A DNA stretch of 64,000 bases from Pilaira anomala (GCA_025716855.1 JAIXMQ010000006.1:609501-673500), one strand, 5' to 3'. Shown: positions 33,628 through 46,164, numbered from the stretch's first letter. The notes: generated from the letters alone by a model not told the origin. Numbers and translations are program-made.

Positions 33628-33703
33628 AAAAATAATAATAATGTTTTCTCTTGAAATTGTAGCATAATAATAAAATAAAAAAATATTTTATATATAAAAT
33701 ATA

Positions 33704-34423
33704 TTAGACTATGGATGATATTCTCGTATCTCTTTCTAATCTTGTAAAAGTAGCGATTCTTTCTCTACAAGATGGACATTGGTGTGATACATCTTTGGTC
33801 CATGGGAATAACCAAGGTAACAAACATAAACCGTTGTTACAGCCTGCCAAAAATAATCCGGCAATAGATAGACCAGTACATAAACCAGCGTCATAGTCCA
33901 ATGTAGTATAAACTAACTGACGACAGTGTGGACATTCCACCAATTCAGACTTTGTCTTTAATTCGTTGACAGGAACAATATTTGCTATTTGCTGACTATT
34001 TTGCGGTTGAATAGGAGCAGGCATACTTACATTCGGAGCTGCCATACTACCATAATATGCCGGTTGCTGTTGTTGTTGTTGTACTGGGGGCTGATTAAAA
34101 AACTGTTGTGGTTGTGGTGGTTGTGGCATGCTGTACTGTTGTTGTTGAGGGTTATATTGTTGCTGTTGCGAGCTGTATTGTTGTTGCTGGCTATATTGAG
34201 CGTTATATTGTTGTTGACTGTACTGTTGTTTGTTATACTGTTGTGGTTGTGGTTGAGAATATTGTGGACTGGGGTATGGAGAATAGCTTGGCAACTCATC
34301 TTGAGAAGGCAATTGCGGGTAAACCGAAGCAATTTGATATTGCGGTTGCGGTTGTTGTTGCTGTTGTCGAGCAGGTGGAGCAGGTGGAAGCTCAAGGTGA
34401 GGATTATTATGTAAATTAGACAT
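33704..34423 (-). CDS. LITAF-domain protein with Gln/Pro-rich N-terminus
   Basis: Single exon, 239 residues. The first 150 residues are Gln-, Pro- and Tyr-rich, with PSYSPYPSPQYSQP-type repeats and a PPAPPA motif near the start that could bind ESCRT or WW proteins. The C-terminal LITAF domain (about 165-235) has CPHC, a hydrophobic membrane-dipping segment (GLCTGLSIAGLFLAGCNNGLCLLPW), then HQCPSC, the two zinc half-sites. LITAF-like proteins sit on the cytosolic face of late endosomes and lysosomes. It converges with the glutaredoxin gene 76 bp away, with a perfect 20-bp AT palindrome (33683-33702) next to its stop. The Gln repeats are CAA-rich and may vary in length. Confidence 0.9.
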   Translation of the reverse strand: MSNLHNNPHLELPPAPPARQQQQQPQPQYQIASVYPQLPSQDELPSYSPYPSPQYSQPQPQQYNKQQYSQQQYNAQYSQQQQYSSQQQQYNPQQQQYSMPQPPQPQQFFNQPPVQQQQQQPAYYGSMAAPNVSMPAPIQPQNSQQIANIVPVNELKTKSELVECPHCRQLVYTTLDYDAGLCTGLSIAGLFLAGCNNGLCLLPWLFPWTKDVSHQCPSCRERIATFTRLERDTRISSIV

Positions 34424-34548
34424 GATGAAGAAAGAAGAAAAGAATAGAACAAAATTATTAACAACTATTTATTTTTTACGTGAATCATATGATATAGGAG
34501 ACCAGAATCTTGGCAGCGTGATTTAACCAATCGCTTTTTTTTTTCACT

Positions 34549-36655
34549 TTATGCAGAATTATCTACACTGCGCAACATGTTTTTCAAGGCACGTATAGCA
34601 AATACAGTAAGTCCGATACTAGACCAGTCTTCATCTAGTAACTCTCTTAAATCGCCTACTGTCATGATGTCTTGGTCTTTTAGTTTATGGATCCATTCTG
34701 AAGCTTTTGCACAACTACGGTTAGTCGCTTTTGCGGTATCATTTACAAATACGTCAATGGTTGTATCATCAGGATATTCTAAATATAAAATTCTGTAAGC
34801 TTAAGTTACACACAGGATACAATTGTCATAGTGTTTTTCTACCTTTATAGACTACTTTGTTCAAGTGTAAAAGTATTTGTTGTGGGTCTTCTTCATCTGA
34901 TAATACCATGCCAGGATCTTCATTAACATAATGTTGCTGATGGTGATAAGCTAGTTTAATGGCCTTTTCTAATTCAGCTAAAGCTTGTAATTCCTTTTCT
35001 TCAGCCAAGAGAGCAAGTTTCATTAGCTGCTCACATTTACTTTCGAAATCAACCACTTTTTGAACTATGTTCGATAATTCTAACTTTGATTTTTCCAATT
35101 CAGAACGAATATCATTTTCTCTTCTCCAGACAGCTTGTTGAGTATTTTCTTTTGAATCTTCTTTTTCGATGTCTCTTATAATACGATGAATTTCAGATGT
35201 AATCCATTGTTGGTATCTTTCAGGTAAAACCTGTTCCTCAATCATTTCTGCTACAACTTCTTGAGGAGTATCTTCTTGGGTATTAAATTCAAATTTTACT
35301 GATAATTTGTCGGATCCTTTGAAAACCACTTGTAATGTGACGATAGTATGAGATGAATCATTTTCTAATATAACAACGTCTGGTTCAACAGCTAAAAATG
35401 AGCATTCTAATAATTCTTGAGCTGATAATCTACAGAAAGACATGTGTAAATAAAATAAAAAATAGAGCGGTGAAGTAATGATTTACCTTTCGTTTTCGTT
35501 TGTAGATAAACAACTATTAATGACTTCAAGTACTTCTTGATTTTGAATTTTAGCAAGGGATTCCGGCTTAATATGCTGTAAAAGAAAAAAAGAAAAAAGA
35601 AGAAGCTGTTATTATTATAATACACATACATAAATACAACTGATTTACCTGGCAAACTTTCTTGTAGATTTGAGCAGTATTTGTACATTCAGCATAAGGA
35701 TATTCACCAGTCGTCATTTCCATTAGACACATACCAAAAGCATACAAGTCCACTTTTTCATTGTAACCTTCTTCTTCATACATTTCAGGCGCCATAAATT
35801 CAGGAGTACCAATCAAAGTATACTTTTTATCACCCAACCACATATTTTCAGCCGTACCTAAATCACCAATTTTGATTTCTCCATGTGCACCATTAATAAA
35901 GATATTGTCACACTTGATATCTCTATGAATAATGGGTGGATTATGACCATGTAAATAAGCTAAACCTTTCAAGATTTGTCTACTCCATTTTTTTACAATT
36001 TTTGGGTTTGGTAAACTTAATTTACGAATATATTCTCTTAAAGTACCAGACGTCATTAACTCAGTAACAAACAAAAATTCAGTTCTATTCTCACTTAACC
36101 AAGCATCATGAAACGCAATAATATTAGGGTGACGAACTGATTTTAAGATTTCGATCTCATGCCCCACATCTTTGTTATTATCATGCCCAATCTTGTTTGT
36201 AAAAAAAAAAAAAAAAAAAAAAAAATAGTTAATAAACATATAAACATATACAATATATATTTATATATATATCTTCTTCTTACATGTAAGACATTCCATG
36301 CTACTTCATATCCTTCTTCACGGTCCATTGCTTTATGTACAACTTTAAAAGCTCCTTTGCCTAACAACGTATTCAATCTACAATATCTTTTATTTGGTGA
36401 CCATTCTAGTACATGTTCCACTTGGTTTTGATTGGATCGATCTATTAAATCACTATTATTTGCTGTATGGTTATTAATAAATGCTGTAATAGCTGAATCT
36501 GTTGCAATATTATTATTATTGTTGTATTGAGCAAGTTGATAATTGATATGATCAGCTATAGTAGATTCATTTCTTTCTAATAAAAATGGATTTCGAAACG
36601 AGTCCAATCCAGTTACATTATTTCCTTCAAAGTTTGGTAGTGCTGCTTCTGTCAT
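34549..36655 (-). CDS. WNK-type serine/threonine protein kinase
   Basis: Five minus-strand exons, 36655-36284, 36191-35649, 35575-35487, 35429-34843 and 34778-34549, give 606 residues. The kinase domain (about 93-330) carries the WNK signature. The usual strand-3 lysine is missing (VAWN at 118-121) and a lysine sits in the glycine loop instead (GKGAFK, Lys104). HRDIKCDN (213-220), DLG (234-236) and [13 protein letters not shown] (252-264) are intact. An OSR1-C-like region follows ([18 protein letters not shown]), then a coiled coil and a C-terminal block of about 75 residues that may form a small helical domain. WNK kinases sense osmotic and chloride changes in animals and act in plants too; the role in this fungus is unknown. 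The intron at 36192-36283 includes an A24 tract. Confidence 0.9.
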
Positions 36656-37308
36656 AGTTTGTATATTTTAAAAACGAAAAAAAAAAAGAAAAAAAGAAAG
36701 AAAGAGAAAAAAAAAGTAAATTTATTTTTTTGTAAAATCTGCTTATTTAAATAACCGCACTTTTTTTTTTTTTTTTTCGAGAAGAATAAGAAAAATAAAT
36801 CAAATGTCACGATTATTTGGTTTAGACTACAAAGAATATAAAGAATATGACGCAAAAAAATAGAACAAAAAAAAAAAAATACCTTCTTCTTTCAAAAGAA
36901 CTTGTTAATGTACAAAATACTTTTACGTCACTTGCCATGTCTTTCTCACACATATATTTTTATTTTGCATAGCACTTTTTTTAGACAACGTGTCATATTA
37001 AACTCACAATTTGCTGCATGGGGGGAGAAGCCTCTCTCCCTCTCTTTCTTTTTTAGTTACATATTTTGTGTAAGCATTGAATATATTTTGCCCCGGAATA
37101 CTATAAAAATCAGGTACAGATTTTAATTCAGGCACACACAATGATGATAATGATGATGGTGATGACGATGAAACTGCGGGATATCATTTTTCGTTTTACT
37201 TATTCCTGCATTGTCAAATAAGAAAAAAAAAAATGACTGGTATAAATATATGTACATTTTTTCGATTGTTTTATTACTATTTTTGATTCGTAGGTTTCTA
37301 AAAAAAAA
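36656..37308. other. Intergenic, upstream of WNK gene
   Basis: Holds the WNK promoter and the 3' UTR of the minus-strand uS17m gene. It contains purine-rich A/GA stretches at 36677-36715 and a (GAT)n stretch at 37141-37171. No gene or known site recognised. Confidence 0.45.
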
Positions 37309-37643
37309 TTATGCAGTAGTAGTAGTAGTGGTACTAGCATCCTTGGCACTTCGAATAACTTCAGCAACTGAGAAATGCTTATGTTTACTTAATGGTCTAC
37401 ATGCTTCAATGCGAACAACATCACCTAATTTACAAGTCTCGTTTTCATCGTGAGCAAGATAATTCTTGTGTGTTTTCATAGTCTTTGAAAAAAAAAAAAG
37501 TTAACCAGGGGGTAAATTCAATATAATTTTTTTTTAAAACATACCTTGAGAACAATAGGATGGACCTTTTGAGAAATAACTTTGACCTTAATGGTCTTTT
37601 GCATAGCATTGCTAACAACCATACCAATGAAGTTTTGTCTCAT
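37309..37643 (-). CDS. MRPS17: Mitochondrial ribosomal protein uS17m
   Basis: Two minus-strand exons, 37643-37545 and 37482-37309, give 90 residues. The bacterial-type S17 pattern is clear: FIGMVVSNAMQKTIKVKV, then KVHPIVLKTMKTHKNYLAHDE, then CKLGDVVRIEACRPLSKHKHFSVAEVI. It differs from cytosolic uS17 (S11), which is longer, so this is the nuclear-encoded mitochondrial small-subunit protein. The C-terminus ends in a short poly-Thr run encoded by an ACT repeat. Confidence 0.9.
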
Positions 37644-37854
37644 TGTTGTCTAATAGAATTATTAAATAATAGGGAAGAGGTATTGTTTTTATTTGATGGG
37701 TTACATTTTTTTTTTTTTTTTTTTACTTTTTTTGATCGAGGGGTTGTGACGGTTGACAGTCACTAGTAAAATATAGGTAAAAAAGTGGAAAATGTTAAAC
37801 CACCCCCACACATTTCTTTCTCTCTACCTTTTACTTTCACTTTGTTATTATACC

Positions 37855-38293
37855 ATGTTAGCTACACTTGTCAGACTTCATAAGGGACACCACCATAAGG
37901 CACCACCTATGCCTAAATTTTTTGATAAAGGATTGACATTAGATCATGTAAGAATGATATTTATACAGACAAAACGTAATCAATTAACACAAATACAGTT
38001 CCTTTTGAAAGGACAAGTGATTTCTTTATACAGACAAATTGTTCGATGTACTAAAGGAATGGATAAAAATGACGCAAAAGAATTAATACATTGGGCAAGA
38101 GCTGATTTCGAACGTCATCGTAAAGAAAGGGATATTGTAAAGAATCAAAATACGTTAAAAAAAGAATTAAATACAAAAAGATATTAAACCAAATTTTTTG
38201 TAGGAAACAATTAAATCATTAATTTCTGCAGGTAAACATCAAATGCATAGTTTACAAAGTTCAGTTACATTAGCTCATACAGCTAAGCGCTGA
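37855..38293 (+). CDS. LYRM2: LYR-motif mitochondrial protein (LYRM2-like)
   Basis: Two exons, 37855-38136 and 38204-38293, give 123 residues. The Leu-Tyr-Arg motif lies in GQVISLYRQIVRC, followed by the conserved acidic/aromatic helices (ELIHWARADFERHR) and an IETIKSLISAGKHQMHSLQSSV end typical of LYRM2. The basic N-terminus could be a mitochondrial presequence. LYRM proteins bind acyl carrier protein and help assemble respiratory complexes or iron-sulfur proteins; LYRM2 is linked to complex I. The start at 37855 is preferred to an in-frame ATG 63 bp upstream because it gives a better presequence. Its stop is 21 bp from that of the convergent glucosidase II gene, so the 3' UTRs must overlap. 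Confidence 0.85.
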
Positions 38294-38314
38294 TAAAAAA
38301 AATGTAATTTATTT

Positions 38315-41267
38315 TCAATAAACTACAACATTCCAACCACATTGAACAACAGATACCTTTGGATCTTTAATTGTCAATACATGTGTGATGGAATCAAAAC
38401 TAAATTCTACTTCTCTAGTTGAATTACTCTCCAAATCTTTTACTTGGACACCCTTGGGAGCTTTAGATTGACCCAAAATCTTGATACGTTCAACACGAAT
38501 AGATTGATGAGAGTTTATGAAATCGAGAGAGATCTGACTTGTCGGGTCTTGATGAATATTTTGACAAGTCAATTGATTTTGAGTGAATTCGAATTGAATG
38601 TGAGCATATTCACCATTTTGGAAAGAATAAGTTTCTTCATCATCCATATATAATTCACCTTGTGCGTCACCATTCTTTCCCTTAGCAACAATCAGAGTAA
38701 AGGGATCAAGTCGCATAGCAACCGAACTGCGACGAACACGTTCACGACGAGGAATAATTCTACCACCTTGATAGTAAGCAGGAATGGTATCTAAAGGAGC
38801 TTCAACCGTTTGAAGTCCAGTTTTGTTGATATCAATCAAAGTTTTTGTATGATACCAAGGTTGTTCACCAGCAAAATAAATTTCGGTAGTAGTAGCACCT
38901 TCAGTCGTGATAGGCTTTACAAGAATCGAATTACCTACCATGAACTGATCATCCAAAGTAAACAAATTTTCATCTTCAGGGAATTCCATCATCATAGGAC
39001 GCATCATTGGAGTACCTTGTTTATAAGCTTCAAAGAACAATGTATACCAGAAAGATAATAAAGCATAACGTTCACGTAAGGTATCACGGGTAATTGATTT
39101 ATATGGTTCGGCAGATAAGTAAGGCTCACGTCTTTTAGTGTCAATATGAGCATGACCACGGAAAAAGGGTTGATAAGTAGCGGCTTGATACCAACGAGAC
39201 AAGAGTTCAGGTGTAGGGTTTTCAAAGAAACCAGGTACATCGGCACCAGAGAAAGGAATACCAGCCATACTATTTGATAATATCATTGGGTTCGTATATT
39301 TTAAAGAATCCCAATTAGCAATATTATCACCAGTCCAGATAGGACCAATACGTTGAGTACCAGAATAAAAACCTCGAGATAAAACAAAAGGTCTCTTTTG
39401 AACCACAGTACGTTCACGTACACCATCAGCCGTAGCAGAATGAGATAAAGCAGCATATAAATTATGTAAGACACGATGTTCCCATTTACCACCATCATGC
39501 ATCATTTCTTTTTGAATTGTGATTTCAGGGCCATTAAATACAGAAGGTTCATTCATATCATTCCAAATATGAACATTTTCTCTTGTTCCTTTAAATAAAT
39601 CAAACGAGAATTGTTTTTTCCACCAATTATAAGATTTTTCTTGAATGAAATCAATCCAACTCGATTGTCCTGGCCAACACCATGCTTCATAATCTTTTCC
39701 ATCTGGTTTCTTAATAAATAAATCTTGTGCTTTTGCTTCATCAGAAATACGATAGTTATCGGCTCTTTTAATATGTGGATCGATAATTACAACTAATTTG
39801 CGTCCCTTATTATCTAATACTTTTTCCATATCAATCGCATTAGGAAATTTAGGTTCATCCCAGGTAAAATATTTCTTTTCATCTGTATATTCAATATCAA
39901 GCCAAATCACATCATAAGGCATTTCATTTTCATCAAATTTTCCATCTACTTCTAATACATCACGTTGATTGATATAATTCCATCGGCATTGATGATATCC
40001 AATAGCAAACATTTGTGGCATAGCTGCTGGTCCTGTCAAAAGACTATACTGACGTAAAATATCTTTTGAAGTTGGTCCTAAAAATACGAATAAATCTAAA
40101 ACACCTGCTTCTGACATCCAATGTGTTTTTGTACTGGTTTTTGGGTCACCACTACTACTACTACTGAATACTTTTTGAATTGGGTTGGCTTCTTCATGTG
40201 TCTTTACAATATCAATCCAGGTTTCAGATGGATTCATCCAGAATACACCAGCAGATAATCCCTTTTTATGAGCTATCATCATAGGTACTGCACCATAGAG
40301 TGAGGTAGGACTATCTAAGGCGTATTCAAATACATCTGTATTATATAATCTGTAAGGTTCATCATAATTTCCTTCACCACCACGTGTTTCTTTTAATGAT
40401 AAACTAGAAGCATGCTCCTGAAAAAAAAAAAGGAGGTCAAAACGTAATCAAAGAGATAAAAAACATATATATTTTATACTTACGGGAATACCGTAGACAT
40501 GAGAGAATCCATTAAATGAAATATCGAGTGCAATTGATTCAGGCCCTGAATTTTATAAATGAGAATAAAATACATATATAATAACTCCTCTCTCTTTACT
40601 TACCGTTAGGCTTTGGATCAGTCCAAGTTTTAAAGGTTTCTTCCCATAAATCCTTTTCAGAATCAGCCTTCACCATTTCAACAGACCCATCGTCATTCTT
40701 TTTTTCAACCATTTTAGGTACATGAGATTCTTTTGTACGTAAATGTTCAAAGTGAAAGAAGCCACGGTCGTTCAGAGTTATGACGGGTTCGTTATCAACC
40801 AAGAATTCAATACGAACAGGTTGAGGCGAGATAACGATTTTACGAGATTTATCCATTTGTAAAGTAATAACACCTGTATCCGAAGTATGACTATCGATAC
40901 CTTCAGCTTGCTCTGGATCACGTACTAAAGTGAACTTGGCGTGTTGGTCATAACGCGGTTTGATAGGTGATTTTTCATTAATACGTACGCGTGCTGTATT
41001 ATCTTTCAAGAGTTGTACATCCAAAGTCAATAAAATATTGGTCCCTGTGTTTTTAATATCGGCTTTTACGTTGCTATTTGAAATAGAGATGGACTCCTTG
41101 AGAACTAAATAAGGTGAGCTTGAAACTGTATCGGCATATTCTCTGTTACGTCTACAAAAGCCGGATTGGTCACACTTTTTAAAGTCTTCAAACTTCATGG
41201 CTGAAACCAAGGTACTTACTACTCCACATAGTAGTAGTAGTACTAGTAAACTAATACTTGATTTCAT
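38315..41267 (-). CDS. Glucosidase II alpha subunit (GH31)
   Basis: Three minus-strand exons, 41267-40604, 40545-40484 and 40417-38315, give 942 residues, the usual size. A signal peptide (about 1-22) is followed by the N-terminal sequence DFKKCDQSGFCRRNR, which is conserved in glucosidase II alpha. The GH31 barrel shows YHQCRWNYINQ, the WLDIEYTDEKKYFTWD strand, and the nucleophile signature WNDMNEPSVF (Asp about 529). A proximal C-terminal beta domain completes it. In the ER lumen it trims the two inner glucoses from N-glycans and drives the calnexin cycle; retention is through the beta subunit, so no HDEL is expected and none is seen. The start is the ATG at the signal peptide, not the upstream in-frame ATG at 41387. 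An ATTGG (inverted CCAAT) lies about 85 bp upstream. Confidence 0.96.
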
Positions 41268-41552
41268 TCTTATGTATTGTGTAGGTAAAGAAAGATATAA
41301 AAAAGTAAAATAAATAAAATTTATAGAGTTTTCTACGTTAATAACTCCTATTGGCTTACAAAATACTAAGGACAAAAATCTCAGCATTATAACTCACTTC
41401 TTTTTTGTTTTATTACATTTAAAGAAAATGACATATCATTGCGCAAGCATAGCGTCACAAGATAAAAACCCAATAATAAAACATTTGAAAATTTTCTTGA
41501 TTTTATTTTTCTCTTTTTTATTATTATTTTTTATTATATACCACTAGTTGCC

Positions 41553-42250
41553 ATGTCAAGTTTAGAATCTACAGATGCAAGTATTCCTATTCAAAAGGCA
41601 ACAATTTCTATTTTACAACAAGCTATTGACCTTATTGAGTTATTAAAAGACGAGCAATATAATCATACTTCAAAAGTTATGCCTGCTGGAACAATAGGAA
41701 AGCATATTAGGTAGATTATTTTCTATATTTTATATACATCCATTCATTTATTTATTATAAAAAGGCATGTATATGATCATTTTAATTTGTTATATAAAAC
41801 ATGTCATAATCCAACTCACTTGGTTCTTGATTATGATATACGAGAAAGAAACGTAAATATTCCTTTTATATATATATATATATATAATATAATACTAAAA
41901 GTACAAGTGATAGAATCCTTCAGAGACAAATCGATCTATTGCTATTAAGAATTTACATGAATTACAAAATACTATACCCGATCTAGCATTAGAAACTAGC
42001 CTAACTTTACTGGCTTCTATTGATGCAAATGACACAAACAAGTATCAATTTCAATCTTCTTTTGGTAGAGAATTATTCTATAGTTGTATCCATGCAGTAA
42101 GTTAAAATACAGGGAAAAAAAAAAGAGTGTAATACTAATATACATTTAAAGATTCATCATTATGCCTCAATTAAGGCTATCTGTATTGAATTAGATATAA
42201 AGGTACAAAAAGATTTCGGTATGGCACCTTCAACATTACAAGCTGCATAA
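41553..42250 (+). CDS. DinB-like four-helix protein
   Basis: Four exons, 41553-41710, 41765-41852, 41914-42096 and 42152-42250, give 175 residues. The pattern GTIGKHIRHVYDHFNLLY ... LDYDIRERNNPSETNRS ... SFGRELFYSCIHAIHHYASIKAI matches the DinB/YfiT-like fold. Three histidines (in IRHVYDHF and AIHHYA) are spaced to form the usual metal site. Many DinB-like proteins are bacterial thiol-dependent enzymes or have no known role; the activity here is unknown. The third exon acceptor was chosen (TAG at 41911-41913) because it gives the conserved ETNRS reading. Confidence 0.7.
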
Positions 42251-42646
42251 TTATGATATAATAAAGAGAGATGAACCGGCTGTTTTTTAATTCACAAATG
42301 CTCTATTATGAATACGCTAAAATTTAGACAAATAACTTTATATACATATATATTTTATATCTTTTGATAGTTTATAAAGGATATTACAACGACTGTTATT
42401 ATCTATTACAATTTTAAAGAGGATAAAATGTTATTAAGCGTGAAAAACACGTTATTGCACAGTTTTCATAAGGTGATCAATAACCAAACCAATCAAATGA
42501 AAAATTCTCAGAAAAATAATGGAGAACGAAAAAAAAAACAACTAACCATATTTTTTTTTTTATATTTATAAAAGATACAAAAACTCTTTTCTTCAACTTT
42601 TTCTTGTTTCTTTTTTACAAAGTTGAAATAGAAAAAAAAAATAAAA
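42251..42646. other. Intergenic, upstream of PPP4R1-like gene
   Basis: AT-rich, with short T/A tracts. It holds the 3' end of the DinB-like gene and the promoter of the next. A minus-strand open frame at 42508-42786 is made of homopolymers and overlaps real exons, so it was not accepted. Confidence 0.45.
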
Positions 42647-45264
42647 ATGGCTGGTAAAATAGAAAAAAATAAAATAATAATAATAATAACAAGAATAAGA
42701 CAATAACTTGACTTTATTTTTTTTTTAATAAAAAAAAGATCTCGGTTTTGATTTTCCCGATGATGATTTTGTATCAGATGCCCCACTCGAACCAGACACT
42801 GAGATTGAAGAGACTTTACCCATTCTTACTGAACCTGTACCAGATGAGAATCCTTCACTTATAAAAGCTTTGGCTGAAGGTAAATATATATACATATATA
42901 TATACCATCCAAAACAATAACAATAACAAACTTTTTTTATTTTTGTTTAGAAGGTCATGCAGAGGATGAATTAGAAGACGAATCACTAACAGATGAAAAC
43001 ATGAGTCCTGTTGAACGTGTATATGGATTCAGAGAAAACGATGCTTTAATTAATAGGTATTAAAATATATAATGTTAAAAAAAAAAACCAAGTTACTTAA
43101 TCAAAAAGCAGATTACTATTAGCAAAAGAATTATCAAATGCATTAGAAGAGATTAGTTTATCTGAAGCTATTGAGGATGTATTACCCATCATGGACAAAT
43201 TAGCATCTGATTCTGACGATACAGTAAAAGAAACATTTGCTAGTGAACTTGACCAAACTTTACTTTATTTTTACAAGGTATGACCAACTAGAAATTTTAA
43301 TGCGCGTTTTTATTTTTTTATTTTAATATGATGAACATAGAATGTACCTGCCATGTTTGCAAGTAATAATGAATCAACACAAGAAAAGACATTTGCACCT
43401 TTAATTATTCGAATTTTGCTAGACCAAAGTTCAGGTGTAGCATCATTAGGACAACAAGCATTAATATCAGTTGTATCTGAACTTGGTAGATTATCTGAAG
43501 GAAATGAAATATTTAAACAAGTGCTTTATTCAGAGGTATTTGAAGGAGTGATTGAAGGTTTAATGTTGATTGTGGATGGTAAAAAAAAGGCACCAAGAGC
43601 TTTAGATGAAGAAGAAGAAGCAACAAATGAAGCTTTAAAGTATCATCGTGTTTCAATTGATGATAGTGGTCCTTCTGAAAGACGTCGATCGTCTACTACT
43701 ACACCTGGATTTGAACCTTCATTAAATATACATCATGCACCGCCTTCTGATGATGATTTTGATCAAGGTGAAATCAGTTTAGCTAAAATTACTTGTATCT
43801 CTGTGAGTAAAATTTTAATCAAGTTACCATGACAACAACAACTAACTTTTTTTTTTAATATATTTTAGCTAATTGCCTCACTTGTGGGTGCTTTTGAACC
43901 TAAACTTTGTACAGAAAAATGTTTACCTATTATTGAACAATTATCATCCGATTCATTATTCTATGTTCGAAAAGAAGCAGCATCAGCAGTTGGTAGTATA
44001 GCACAAGTAGTAGAACAAAAAGTAGTTGAAGAAAGATTACTTCCATTATTTAAACAATTTTCAGAAGATCAAATTTGGCATGTACGTAGATCGTGTGTAT
44101 TAACATTACCTAAATTATGTGGAGTATTATCAGAAGAATCAAAGACAGAGATTACAGTAACAAGTGTTGAAACATTTCGTAATGATATATCACGTAATGT
44201 ACGTAATGCAATGGCAGATATTGTAGGAGAATTAGTATCAAAATTCTTACCAAAAGGATGGGAAGAAACTGGACAACCTGGAAAGATGCCTGAACAATTA
44301 TTACAATACTTTTTATCTTTGGGTTCTAATGTGAATAACAGTAATCAAATGTTGAAATTAGAAATTGATCGTACATTTATTTGTGCTTATAATTTTCCTG
44401 CTGTTGTATTAACTGCTGGTGCTGATTATTGGAACGGTCATTTACGTGAAACTTATTTGAATTTAACAAAAGATTATCAAATTAAGGTGAGATGTACTTT
44501 TGCTCATTCATTACATGATATTGCTCGTATCATTGGTCCTGAAAGAACAGAAAGAGATCTAGTACAGATATTCGCTCTTTATTTAATGGATTTAGATGAT
44601 GTCAAACAAGGTGTATTAGAACATTTAGCCGATTTCTTGGGTACTTTAGCTGTTAGTTCTCGTAATGAATATATACCCATTTTAGCTGAAGTATGGGACG
44701 GTGTATCTACTAATTGGCATTTAAGAAATATTTTAGCCGCTCAATTAAAAGATATTTCATTGTTATTTGATGCCTCTCGTGTAGTAGAACATGTATTACC
44801 CTTAGTCGTTCGTGCCTGTCATGATGAATTTGCTGCTGTAAGAGAAACTGGTGTACAAGTATTTCCAGTTGTATTAGATGTTGTAAAGCATGCTGTAGAA
44901 GAAGATGGTGAATCTTTATCTCAGGCAGATGGTTATGGTGATGATGTAGCTGAAAACAAGAGAAATTTTGCACTTGCTTTATTATCGCATGTCATGGAAA
45001 GATTAGATGAATTTGCTCGATCTGAAAATTACCGTGGACGATTAGTGTAATTATAACTGAATATAACTAAAAATTATAACTAAATCTCTCTTTCTTCTAT
45101 AAGTTTTGCGCAGATTTGTAAAGCTTTGATTGAGTCTGGTATTGGTGCGTCAGATTTTGCTTCATTCTTCTTACCAAGATTAGCACCACTTGCTCATGAT
45201 CCTGTGATCAATGTTCGAATTGCAGCTTCTCGTACAATTGGTACAATTTATACCAACGGTACGC

Positions 45265-45296
<32 letters not shown>

Positions 45297-45946
45297 TAAT
45301 CCTAACTTGTTTGTTTTTAGAGCCTTTCCGTAAAGAATTAAGTGAGATTGCAGCTCCGTCTAGAACTGTAAATCAAGCAGGTGAATCAGGACATGCTTTG
45401 GATCAAATGACCTATCGTTTTGCTCTAGATAAAGATCCAGATGTTCGCTCATTTGTCATGTCGTTTGTTGATTTAAATACACTTGAGAAACAAAGAGAAA
45501 AAGAAATGAAAGCTGCTGTAGAAGTTGCAGAAGCAGATATTGAGGCAAGAAATGAACAAGAATCTTCTGAAGAAGAAGAGGAGGAGACAGAATCTGATGA
45601 CCAAGAATCAGAAGAATCAGAAGATGATAATGAGAGTGAAAAAGTAAAAAGTACCCCAATGCAAGATATTGAAGAAGCTACTTCTCCTATTCCCGAAAAA
45701 GAATCTACTACTACTACTACTACAGCAGTAACAGATCCAATGGATACTACTTCAAGTCATGCTTCTGATGAAGATGAAATCATGTCTGAAGTAGATGACA
45801 AACCAGTGCAAAAGCAAAATATTACAACAACAACTACTACTACTACTACTCCAATTACTACTACTACTACTACTATTCCTACTACTTCTACTACTTCTAC
45901 TACTACAGCTGTTGTTTTACCTAATAATAATGATAAGAAAGAGTAA
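42647..45946 (+). CDS. HEAT-repeat regulatory subunit of PP4-type phosphatase (PPP4R1-like)
   Basis: Eight exons, 42647-42653, 42739-42879, 42951-43056, 43112-43277, 43341-43802, 43869-45044, 45114-45258 and 45321-45946, give 942 residues. HEAT repeats fill most of the protein, with clear units such as LPIIEQLSSDSLFYVRKEAASAVGSIAQVV, LLPLFKQFSEDQIWHVRRSCVLTLPKL and LAPLAHDPVINVRIAASRTIGTI. The MSPVERVYGFRENDALINRLLLAKEL start and the repeat order resemble PPP4R1, which binds the PP4/PP2A-like catalytic subunit. The C-terminus is acidic and then Thr-rich (ACT repeats). The first coding exon is only seven bases. The donor after exon 6 (GTGTAA) is weak and least certain. Confidence 0.82.
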
Positions 45947-46131
45947 AAGAAAGACCCATTTTTTCTTTTTGTCCATACCTTTTTATATATTTATACATAT
46001 ATTATTATTATTATTACTTTTTCCCTCTCGTTTCCCTCTCTCTCTCATTCTCATTCTCACCTACTCTCACTTTTGTATTATTTCTCTCTTTCTTTTGCTT
46101 CTCTACTTTTGCTTTTTTTTTTATCTACAGT

Positions 46132-46164
<33 letters not shown>

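Noticed and set aside
34108..34419. Long hydrophobic plus-strand frames rich in Leu/Val
   Set aside because: These are antisense readings of the Gln/Pro-rich LITAF coding region.
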